Origin: Stenogyne calaminthoides
Taxonomy: Eukaryota; Streptophyta; Magnoliopsida; Lamiales; Lamiaceae
Assembly (NCBI GenBank): GCA_037126765.1
Contig: JBBCBC010000022.1
Location: 19,187,758-19,251,757, forward strand
Direction of reading: 5' to 3'
DNA: 64,000 nucleotides
In this document: one piece after another, positions 54,571 to 64,000 of the stretch
Numbering within the stretch: the first letter of the stretch is position 1
How the letters are laid out: each line of letters begins with the position of its first letter
Program-made: the position numbers and the translations under genes
The notes under the pieces: model-generated
Told to the model about the DNA's origin: nothing
The model's database searches: none
Seen by the model: the letters and a program-made list of their open reading frames with translations, nothing else

Positions 54571-56508
54571 ACATCTCAATAACAGTTATATATTTCAACT
54601 AACCAAGAGAAATAAAATAAAACGAGAATTAAACACATAATTCCTATGATCAATATTCAGCAATCAAAATAAACATGACCTTTCTTTTGTGTTTATTTTG
54701 TCTTCATTATTTTCACATATTCAACGACCTCATCGGAAGAATACGAATTTATATCTAATATAAATTATAATGGACTAGGATCCACATTCCTACTATCATA
54801 ATCCCAGCGAGGGCTGATCATTACAATAGCATAACTGGTAGGTCTCCAAACCAATTGCAAAATTGCAATTCCTAGTTCGTCGAACCTAGTTCGACTGATG
54901 TCACTTACCCTTTGTTCCCCGTGAGGGCTAGCGAAACAAAGTTAAGTTGGTTTACAACCATCAAACGACGACATTTTATGTCCCTATAAGAGTCCCGTTA
55001 GATGTAGATCCGAGCAAAAGACGAGGGTCTTTAAGTACTCATTGAAACGAAATCTCCGGTTTACTTTTAGTTTTGATGGAAGACATCTTATCAAATTAAT
55101 GAGAAAACCATATATTAGTGAGGAGCGTTTTAAAGGCGGGGTATTAACTGCTTAATCGAGATCCAACATGTTAATCTACATCACATTTGAGCAATTATTG
55201 GGCGCCGCCTACCCAAACATGATTTACACGGACTAACATTTATATGGGCGCCGTCTACCCAAACAATAATACGGTCCGACAAGTATTGGGCGCCGCCTAC
55301 CCAAACAATTATAATGCGGACGTAAAAAGCGTTAACAGAATATAAAACATGCCAAACAAGTGGAAATTAATAACCCGTTTAATCATTTAAACCATAATTT
55401 TAAAATCCAATTTTAAAATCAAGTTTTAATAATTAAATTCATTATTAATATTTTGATCTTTAATTAATCCAATTAATTAAGTCCGTCATTAGTCCAACTA
55501 ATACGTTTTGTGAGATTTAATAATTCCTTTAAAATGAGTTTTAAAATTCAATTTTAAACTCAATTTTAAAATTTTATTAAACTTCAATAATTAATCCAAT
55601 TAATTATTTTGGTCCAACCAATATCCAATTTTAAATTAATCCAAATTAATTTACAAAATTAGATTTTAATTGTTTTATTGTTGGGGCTCAGATGCAATTT
55701 CCAAAATTGCATGGGAGGGCCTGTTCCAAATCAAATTTGCAAAACAGCCCTCCGCCATCACCGCCCAAATCCGACATCATCCAATCTGTAATTTGGGACA
55801 ACCATTTCCAAATATCAACCCGAATCAGTAACAATTTCAGAATTAATCTAATCAATTCATCAAATTCGTCCAACTGTAACAATCGAAATCGAACCCAAGA
55901 GAACGAAATCGAACGAAACAAGCAACACATAGAGAACCCAGAAACTGAAATCACATAACTCGATCGAAAACCAGAAACAAGGGAAAGCTCGAGGCGTCAC
56001 GAAGTCGAAGCCGGAGCTCGACGCGAGTCTCCATCGCCAGAAAACCCGAACGAAACCACAAAATTGGTGGTGCGCCGCCACCGATTCGTCTCGATTCTGG
56101 TGGTGCGCCACCTCGACCCAAGTCAAGAGGAGCACCACCGAGAAAAGAGATGATGAACGGAAGCAGAGTGGTGGAGATGACGATGGAAACACGAGGCCTC
56201 AGACGAAGGTGAGACCGCTCAAAGTGTACCGCGAGCCCCACACACGTTGCGAGGCCTCAGTGCCTAGCCCCAGCCTCGAGCAAAGCAGCGTGGCGTTGAG
56301 GCCGAGGGTCGAGCGAGCAGCAGCGGCGGGGGTTTCTCAGGGAGAAACCCTAAATCGATTTGGGGAGTCTTCTCGAAGAAGACGAGCCGGATATACAAAA
56401 CAATAGGGGTGCGGTCGAAAAAACTGTTAATCCGGCCGTGCCCCACGGTTTCGAATAAAAAACTTTTAATTTATTCAAAATAATTATGCAATTAATCAAA
56501 GAGCCTGA
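54571..56508 (-). other. Element C 5' leader
   Basis: About 1.9 kb between primer site and gag. It contains three copies of gggcgccgcctacccaaaca (55200, 55246, 55288) and a GC-rich 5' part (55970–56400). Open frames there are short and unrecognised. Confidence 0.6.
55200..55307. repeat. Thrice-repeated 20-base motif in element C leader
   Basis: gggcgccgcctacccaaaca at 55200–55219, 55246–55265 (one change) and 55288–55307, spaced 46 and 42 bases apart and separated by AT-rich sequence. The motif is well conserved compared with its spacers. Confidence 0.85.
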
Positions 56509-56520
56509 GCTCTGATACCA
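56509..56520 (-). other. Element C primer-binding site
   Basis: The minus strand reads TGGTATCAGAGC, one base inside the 5' LTR. Initiator Met tRNA type, identical to the site at 2124–2135. Confidence 0.92.
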
Positions 56521-56521
56521 C

Positions 56522-58125
56522 TGTTGGATTTTAGAGGCACGTAAACACGTAATACATGTGCAACAGAAATAAACAATTCACCAACAACGAACAATCAATT
56601 GCAAAATTGAATACGTATAAACATAAAGAGAAACCTTACAGTAAATCGTACGCATATTTCTCTACTATAGTATCCACGTAATCCCCGTTCACGGACTTGC
56701 ACAGATTTGCCAGTGTTGAATTCCGAGAAGAATTTGCTAGGAAAATTCTAACTCTAGATATTATGGAGAGAATAATGAATTAACCTTTTTGTGAATTCCC
56801 AAGAGTTTGTATATATAGGGAGACCCAGCTTAAATCTTAAGCTAGCCTGATTGGGAAATAAAATCCCTAATCATTAATTAAATTAAATCCCTTTAATTTA
56901 ATTCCCTAAATATAAATCTCTACGGATTTAAATTCCATATATGTCAAATCTCTACGATTTGATTCCATATATATTAAATCCTACAATAATATACAATATA
57001 TTATTATTGGGAATTCATATTTAATTAAATGCAATTTAATTAAACATTAATAATAATTAATTCCAAATTAATCTATTATTAATTAATTCTCCATAAATTA
57101 AATATTAAATCCAATTTAACATTTAATCAACCAACTATAATCCGTAAAAGGGAACTACTTGTTGTGTGACCCATAGGCACTCATATATCGAGCGATTAGT
57201 CAAACTAACGGTCTTAATTGAACCCTAGACAATAAATCAGACATTCTCAATATATGAGGTAAGTTGCGAGAAACGTGCAACTACCTGTAACTGAAACATG
57301 GAATATTACGATTTCCTCCTTTCATTCACGAATACTCGATTAGTCTTGAACATGATTAAGTGTCTATTCAAATAACTTAATTAATTTATCTCTAATCACT
57401 AATTGATCATGTATGTCACACTTAGTCACAAAGTCTAAGTTGACGTGCATCGGTCGATGACTTTGATCCAATTATGATGAGAAGATGAATATTCTCTATA
57501 AATCCACATTGAGGAATGAATCCTATTCTTGACTCAACTACCACGCACATGCACTTCGTGATGAACCCAATCCAAGCCGTATCTACCCATGGAAGGTGCA
57601 AGCATTGGTCATGGTCAAAGTTCATCACTCCACACATGTCGTGCGTATTGACCTCAAGTCAAAGGGGTATCGCATCGCTCCCACTAACCGAGACACCCGT
57701 AGACACATATAGTGGAAATACATCAAACAGTTTCTCGGATGGGTATACCAATACCCTCTAAGGTATTTGTGCATCCATCATGAGATACCTAGTATCTCAT
57801 AGTAAGTGAGATCTTACTACACCCTCTAAGAGTATGATGCAGATCGCACACCAATCTCCATTGCATCATCAATATCCCATTGTTGATGATCCTTGATCGG
57901 GGCTATTTGAGAGTCATGCTTAAGTCATCTGAGTTCTCACAACCTCAATGACAACAATGACTCATGGGAACACTTATATGAATAAATGCAAACAATCAAA
58001 CATAATATTCAAACAAGTGTATTGCCATACATTAATATTAAATGAACTATAATATTAAATCAAACTGAATATCATCGAGTATTATGTCCTTACAATGGAT
58101 TATCTCTAGGACACTAACACTAACA
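56522..58125 (-). repeat. Element C 5' LTR (right copy)
   Basis: 1,604 bp, TGTTGGATTTTAG to CACTAACA. It pairs with 42508–44110 and with the solo LTR at 4537–6141. Confidence 0.93.
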
Positions 58126-58130
58126 GTTCC

Positions 58131-58545
58131 GTTGACGAGGTCGGCAGGTGAGTCAAAACAAAGACAATCAAGGAAAGTGGATCAAGATAGGGATTCCCGG
58201 TATTTATTATGAAAACAGAAGATCTTGCATATCTGTTGTAAATTCGGATGAAGAGTTATTGTATCTTATATTGCATTAACTAGAGTGCCCATTTAGAGGC
58301 CCATTAGGGTTTTCATCTTTGTACCTTGTAATTTTTATAAATAGGGGACAAACCCAGAAAAAAGGGACACGAGAATACATAGGAAAAAGATAGTAAAACG
58401 CCTGGCTTGGTATGCCCCCAGACGTAGTCTTCTCGGACAAACTGGGTCAACAAATTCTTTGTTCTTTACCTTATCCATTCATTGTTCATTCAGAATTCAT
58501 ATATTACTTGTTTGTAGCCCTAGATGTAAAATTTAGGTTACAACA
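58131..58545 (+). repeat. Element D 5' LTR, second part
   Basis: Continues 42331–42507 after element C. Includes the promoter-like TTTTTATAAATAGGGG (58333–58348) and ends GGTTACAACA. It aligns with the last 400 bases of the B LTRs (cttggtatgcccccagacgt). Confidence 0.85.
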
Positions 58546-61514
58546 ATTGACGCCGGTTATGAAAAATTCTAACAGATTTGACTGCATATTTGTTAGGACC
58601 CAAAAAAACCAAAAAATCAAGATGAAACACTCATCGAGAAACCCTTGCACACTGCAATTCTTGGATATTATCCTATGTGAACATCGGCTGCAAAGGGGGG
58701 TTAACGTTTCCTTGGATAAGTCTAATGGCCGGACCATTGAATGACCCGTTGGGCGGGCTGAGCCCTCCATTGTCGCCGCTACAAACCAGCACCAAAAGTC
58801 TCGCCGCCGGTGCAGACAAGGCCCCGCTACGACGCTGCCTAAGTCAGGCCGTTCCTGTCGTCCGCTCGTCTAAACAAGAAGAACGAGTCGGAAACCGTGT
58901 CGCCTGCGCCAGAAGTCGGGCGCCGAAATTCTTCCCCACCGCAGATCTAAAAAGTGCCATTCATCGCGTTCCGAGGTCGGCCCACCGTAGCCCATCGCCG
59001 GAAAAGAGAGGGATGATTCGAGAGTGGGGGTGGTTGTCCTGAAAGCTGTCATTATTAAAAGCTTTATGAAACCGCCGGCCAAAGAACCGCCACCGACCAA
59101 AACCCACTCCGTTTCGGCCACACCTCACATCAGCCGACTTTTTGCGCACACATCCGCACCCTGTCACCATCAAATTATCTGCCACCTTAAATCCGCCTTA
59201 TCCAGCCAGCAAACAGATGCCTCTCTCGCCGCTGCGTGGCCACACACTGGCAGTGGGCCGCATGATCTGTGGGCTTGACCTATTTTCGAAGTGTTGAGCC
59301 TAAAATTAAAATTTCATGGGTTATCTTGGACTATTGGGCCCAGGTCTGATATTTTGATGGCCCAGGCTTTCGGCCGACAAATTTGGAGATGATTTCGATT
59401 CAACAAATGAATGCGACTTCCCCGCGAGCAAGGCAGCAAATTTTTCACCTTTTTGGATTGAGGAATACGTTGGTAATTTTTGCACAAGAAATATTGAATA
59501 AATCGGTGCCCTTTATTTGAGCAATCGTGAAGATAAGATAAAGGTCAGAAGGTAGACGTGTATGCAAAGGGTTGGAGGAATCCATCGGCAAGCAGAGAGA
59601 GCGGCAACAACCTTTGGATAAATACCAACGACGTTTGTTCGCTTATCCATCTATTCCAAACCGAAAGGTAATTTAGCTAATGATGATCGTTTCCTGCCAT
59701 TTAATTGCCTAATTTTGATGGAATAATTAATTATCGGTAACAAACCGAAAGAGTTTAAAATAAAAATAAAAATTAACTGGAGTTACATGATTGTTTCGTG
59801 ATTATTGTCAACTAAAGGGCACATCTATAAAGTGTCGTGGGTTTCAGAACTTAGTTGATCTAAATTGTTATTGTCAATGGACCAAGAAGTATGCATCATA
59901 ATATTCATTGGATGACATGAAATTTTCCAATAAGTTAATCATGAGTATATACGGATACAGTACTCTCCGCCCAGTTAAGAAACTTTGAGAAGGATGTTTA
60001 TTTCTATCCCCAGGTTTTGTGTTATATGGGTAACTTGATATCTAACGGGTTATTTATTATTATTATTATTTAACTTTTTGCGAGGAAAATATATATTTGA
60101 CTCTCGCAAAAGGAAATTGCACGGGCACACGAAGCCTCGGGGGCAACTCAAAGAATCTAGGGGCAGTCATTTAGTCAACTCACATCAGGTTCTATTTCAT
60201 TTACTTCCTTTTAATAAATGTTACAATGCTCATACCTTTACATATATTAAAAGGCGGGGGCACACGTGCTCATATCTCGAGCTATTCGAGTTATTTTCAG
60301 AACACTAAGTTGACGTTAGAAACTCAAGCTTTCATGTATAAATTTGGAGGGTTATTTAAACTAAACTCCAAATCCTTACGTTTCACTAATAGCATGAACC
60401 CTAGAAAAGGACTCAGATAAAATTCATCTACGAGCACTCAAAAGTCTCATATAGATGAAGCGAACTTATAATCGGACTTCGAACTTACATCGCATTAAGC
60501 AACTAAGCTAAAATCTCAAATTCACAAAGTCGCGGTCTCAAACAAGCAGACCCTACAATATCAAATTCAAGAAGTTGCGGTCTTAAACCAGCAGACCCGA
60601 CGACTTCAAATTCAAGAAGTCGCGGTCTCAAACAAGCAGACCCGAAAACGTCAAAATCCTGAGGTCGTGATATCAAACAAACGGCCCTATCGACCCCGAC
60701 AGACACAATAGTCAAACTAGAAGGCAATCAAGTCGCAACGTAAGTAAGACGACAAATAAGCCCTTCAAATCACAAATCAAAAGGGAGTTGTAATCTCAAA
60801 TAAAACGACCTCCCGAAACAACATCATACTCATGTCAAACAAATATCTCAATCCAAGATGACACCGAGTTAAAACACTTCTTTAACGTCACACTTTGGGA
60901 TATCCTCCAGCTCACATCGTAGCCATGACTTTCGAATCCCAAGGTCGATGAGGTCGCGGCCTAAATGGCTCGATTCTTGTCACGACTTTATAAGACGACA
61001 AAGAACAAGTTCATTTAAATCGCAGTGTCAATAAGACGATAAGAACACAACTCGATTCACAGTTGCAAAAGTTATTCAAGTCACTGGCAAACAGTCCGAA
61101 AATGAATATAAACCTATGTGCCAACCCTCTTTCACATTCTTGAAACAACAAATCGCTCTGGTACAGACGATCTAAACAAACGAGAATTAAATCTCGATCC
61201 TGGGGCAAGACCCCTAGGGATCCCAAACCTTCGCACATCCATGAAAGATGTTTTTAAACAGATATCGAAACCCGATCCTAGGGGCAAAACCCCATAAATC
61301 TCCAAGGTTATTTTATACCACAAAAACCAAAATAGATCTTGTTAATAATCTCAAAATTCAAGTCTCCTTTTCAACACTGATAAAAATCAGTTTTATCAAA
61401 AAATATCAGAAACATTTTCTGACCTTCTAATAATATCTTTACAAAAAATTTCAAGGGTCTTTTAACCTAAATCTCTATCTCCCAAATAATTTCCTCAAAT
61501 GGTCAAACAAACCA
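58546..61514 (+). other. Element D interior, 5' part: no gag or pol
   Basis: The primer-site-like start and leader match B. 58740–59270 is GC-rich with short overlapping frames on both strands and no recognisable domain. 59400–60090 has no counterpart in B. From 60090 it runs parallel to B 47120 onward. 60490–60680 repeats a tcgcggtctcaaacaagcag word. Confidence 0.6.
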
Positions 61515-62060
61515 TGGCATCCCGCCTTCGTGGCGATGATTTTGTTCGTCTATAAGGCGTCGACCAGCCCGCCTCCTCGGCGCTGGCATTCTGCCTCCTA
61601 CGATGATGATTTTGTCCACCTCGCTGGCATTCCACCTTCGTGGTGGTGATTTTGTCTGCCTCTAAGGTGCCGACCAGCCCGCCTCCTCGACGTTGACATT
61701 CCGCCTTCGTGGCGATGATTTTGTCCGCCTCAAAGGCGTCGACCAGCCCGCCTTCTCGGCGCTGGCATTCCGCCTTCGTGGCGATGATTTTGTCCGCCTC
61801 AAAGGCGTTGACCAGCCCACCTCCTCAGCGCTGGCATTTCGCCTTCGTGGCGATGATTTTGTCCGCCTCTAAGGCGTCGACCAGCCCGCCTCCTCGGCCC
61901 TGACATTCGGCCTTCGTGGCGATGATTTTGTCCGCTTCAAAGGCGTTGACCAGCCCGCCTCCTCAGCACTGGCATTCCGCCTTCGTGGCGATGATTATGT
62001 CCACCTCTAAGGCATCGATCTGCCCGCCTCTTCGGCGTCGGCTTTTCGCCTACTCGGCGA
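61515..62060. repeat. GC-rich tandem array in element D
   Basis: Seven to eight units of about 70 bases built from ccgccttcgtggcgatgatt, ttgtccgcctcaaaggcgtc and gaccagcccgcctcctcggc, ending at a single gcgtcggcttttcgcctact. Homologous in position and words to 48590–49310, but amplified independently. Confidence 0.88.
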
Positions 62061-62436
62061 GATTCACTGGTTTTATCTATCATAAGCCAATACAAGTCAA
62101 ATAAAATGTTACCTTTCTTTTCATAATTCCTGGGTGTTTAAACCGAAGGAGGTCACATGAATGAACATCAACCCCCGAGGTACGACTTTCGACATACTTG
62201 CGGCGAGATCGCCACCCTAGCGGTGCAGTCCTCCCCCGACTTTGTAAGATGACTAAGCAAAGTTCATAAATAAGCCTCATCCAAATAAGACGGCAAGATC
62301 ATATGCAATTTTAAAGTCGCGTAAGGAAATCAAGTTGGCATGCTAAAGGTAGAAAAAGAAATGAGTTTCATTGACGAAAGGCCCAAAGGTTAATTACATC
62401 AAGTCGTGAACCGCTCGGCCAAAAATGGTCGTCGGC

Positions 62437-62632
62437 GAGCACATAATAGTCTCACACAGAAAAGTCTCGCATAAAGAGATTCAATTCAAAGTGCGAGCAT
62501 AGAAAAGTCTCGCACAAAGAGATTCAACTCAAAGTGCGAGCACATAAAAGTCTCGCACAAAGAGATTCACCTCAAAGTACGAGCACATAAAAGACTCGTA
62601 CAAAGAGGCTCACCTCAAAGTACAAGCACAAG
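62437..62632. repeat. ~43-bp tandem array in element D
   Basis: Four to five units of gagcacataaaagtctcgca plus caaagagattcacctcaaagt. Element B has a single unit at the corresponding place (about 49706–49750). Confidence 0.88.
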
Positions 62633-62717
62633 TAAAGAAAATCAAATACCTACCAAGTCGCAGCATGAACCAGCGACCAAGACTCTTGACGAGCCCAGCA
62701 TCTCGATGAGCTCAATC

Positions 62718-63777
62718 TCAAATAGCAGTTGTTGCTTATTCAAGTGTTGCGAATCGTACTTGATAGCCAATGAGAAGATGACAACGCGACGTGAGAATCT
62801 TGGCGGTACCGCAGAATGGTGGTTCAATTGTCAATGGCTAGAAAGGACAAGCTTGCAGATGCTTTATGCCACCAAGACGCCACGTCCGTCAAATCGTCTC
62901 ACGGACCTACCTAAAATAAACCGAAATTCAAATTGCTCTCCAACGGCTAGTTCGATTTCGTGCCTATAAATATGGGATCAAACCTTCTTAGTAAGATTAC
63001 AGAAATTATACACAAGCTCAAGCTCTCAAGATTTCCGCACGAAGAACACAAATTCAAGATTTATTCTTAAGTGTTCATCCCTTAGTTCTTAGCCAGAATA
63101 CTTATCCTCTAGCTTTAGGCTACTTAGATGATAGGATAGTATTCCAGTTGGAACAAAACAAATCTTATACCCAAACACTGTTAGGTTAAGTTTGTTATAG
63201 CAGGATTTCTATCTAGGGTTTCTAGATTAGATTTCTGGGATTGGTTGAGTGAGAACTCGTTAAATATCTGTTGGTTGTACTGTGTTGGACTAACACATTA
63301 AACTAAGTCCAGTTGGTTAAAGTTGGTGCCCCGGTGGTAAGGGAAGAGTGGACGTGGGACAAGTTGTCCGAACATTTATAAATTTGTGTGCCTTTAATCT
63401 GCTTTACACATACTTGCACACTACTCTTGTTATCTGCATACATATTCTGTTCCAGGATCAGATTAGCATCAAGCTACTGATCTGATTAGTTTAACACTTT
63501 AGTTATCTGATTCAAACCAGATTGGTCAGAATCCTTATTTGAGTAAAATTGGTTTTCACACGGGTTAACTAATCTTCTGCACCATCAGTTAAACTGATAG
63601 ACGCCGAACTGATCTGCCTGCCAGATCAGTAAGTCGGATATCAGTCCAAACTGATCCTCATCGCACTCTGATCAGGCATAATTGCAAATCACACCTGATC
63701 CACTAAAAAGTTTTTGAAGTCTATTCACCCCTCCCCTCTAGACTTCAACCCTCACTGAAACCCGTTCGGGACCTACA
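62718..63777 (+). repeat. Truncated copia LTR (same family as 2138–3674)
   Basis: Aligns with the reverse complement of 2138–3200 and shares tgctctccaacggctagttc, gtgcctataaatatgggatc and the end cgttcgggacctaca. The 5' third (about 500 bases, including the TGTTGGGAAA start) is missing; it abuts element D sequence at 62717/62718. No primer site follows at 63778, so the 3' border is broken too. Confidence 0.8.
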
Positions 63778-64000
63778 ATTGCTCGGGCAATGTAACTCCA
63801 ATTACGCTTCCACTGGCTGAACAAGGATCACTTAGTGATAAACATCCACCATGTGAGCTGCTGAATGCTCCCACTAATTCTTTATAATGTTTCTTTGACA
63901 AGATATCAGTTTCCTTGTTAATGTGTGGTTCTTGAATTTCTTCAAGTTCTATCGTCTTACGACCTTGTTCCTTGAAGACATAGTCTTCTTCAAGGAATTT
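63778..64000 (-). pseudogene. Fragment of a C-like copia pol (integrase–RT linker)
   Basis: Matches 52450–52690 closely in sequence and orientation (tccaattacgct, gatatcagt, cttgaatttcttcaagttct). It begins abruptly after the truncated LTR and runs off the window. Confidence 0.75.

Larger units (their letters stand above)
42503..58130 (-). mobile_element. Copia element C (15.6 kb, nested) with 5-bp target duplication
   Basis: The element spans 42508–58125 with LTRs at 42508–44110 and 56522–58125, flanked by GTTCC at 42503–42507 and 58126–58130. Read on the minus strand: 5' LTR, Met-tRNA primer site, ~1.9-kb leader, gag, protease, integrase, RT, RNase H, polypurine tract, 3' LTR. Removing G (44154–45464) and B (45511–50713), it is about 9 kb. 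Pol is disabled at several catalytic positions. The solo LTR at 4537–6141 is the same family, and 63778–64000 carries related pol sequence. Confidence 0.95.
42331..62717 (+). mobile_element. Non-autonomous gypsy-like element D, carrying element C in its 5' LTR
   Basis: Its 5' LTR is split: 42331–42507 before element C, and 58131–58545 after it (58126–58130 being C's target duplication). The interior runs from 58546 to about 62717 and matches the interior of element B in order and wording. A primer-binding-site-like attgacgccggttatga follows the LTR. No gag, protease, RT or integrase frame is present, so it fits a LARD-type parasite of a gypsy element. The 3' LTR is not in the window: homology to B stops at 62717 against a truncated copia LTR. 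Relative to B it has an extra segment at about 59400–60090. Confidence 0.75.

Overview
This is nuclear DNA from a flowering plant, most likely a eudicot. It has spliced genes with GT–AG introns, AT-rich intergenic DNA, and Ty1/copia and Ty3/gypsy retrotransposons, CACTA, hAT, Mutator-like and Stowaway elements, a Helitron candidate and tRNA-derived SINEs. I cannot name the species. Only two or three host-gene loci are visible; most of the rest is nested, decayed transposable elements.

Layout. (1) 1–10241, retrotransposon wreckage: the end of a copia LTR (1–265), a minus-strand copia fragment with an intact gag and its 5' LTR (266–3674), a decayed plus-strand copia element 'A' (3675–9864) whose pol is split by a 1.6-kb solo LTR with a perfect 5-bp target duplication, and a gypsy gag scrap (9865–10241). 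(2) 10242–14539: an auxilin-like gene on the minus strand, without its J domain and with a frame break. (3) 14540–29600: intergenic DNA with two CACTA elements, a hAT MITE, a Stowaway, a Helitron candidate, SINEs and copies of a foldback MITE family. Perfect target duplications fix the limits of both CACTAs and the hAT. (4) 29632–31119: a Mutator-like element with ~400–500-bp terminal inverted repeats and a perfect 9-bp target duplication, carrying an uninterrupted class I small heat-shock protein reading frame (a Pack-MULE). (5) 31584–32043: a second hAT MITE. (6) 33200–37530: an intact-looking 11-exon minus-strand gene for an RFC3/clamp-loader-like ATPase with a long plant-type N-terminal extension. 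(7) 37890–38345: a second, broken copy of the first exon of the auxilin-like gene. (8) 38582–42330: a Mutator MITE, a SINE head, minisatellites and LTR-like scraps. (9) 42331–62717: a Russian-doll block. Non-autonomous gypsy-like element D carries a 15.6-kb copia element C (minus) in its 5' LTR. C in turn carries a solo LTR (G) and a second non-autonomous gypsy-like element (B). C, G and B each have matching 5-bp target duplications. (10) 62718–64000: a truncated LTR of the family seen at 2138–3674 and a scrap of a C-like pol.

How it fits together. The insertion order can be read directly: D, then C into D's LTR, then G and B into C. None of the copia elements looks autonomous; damage includes integrase D to N or E to K, protease DTG to DTR and RT YVDD to YVND. 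The host genes are the clamp-loader-like ATPase and a probably dead auxilin-like gene. The heat-shock frame has been moved by a transposon, and its C-terminus is now encoded by the transposon's inverted repeat.
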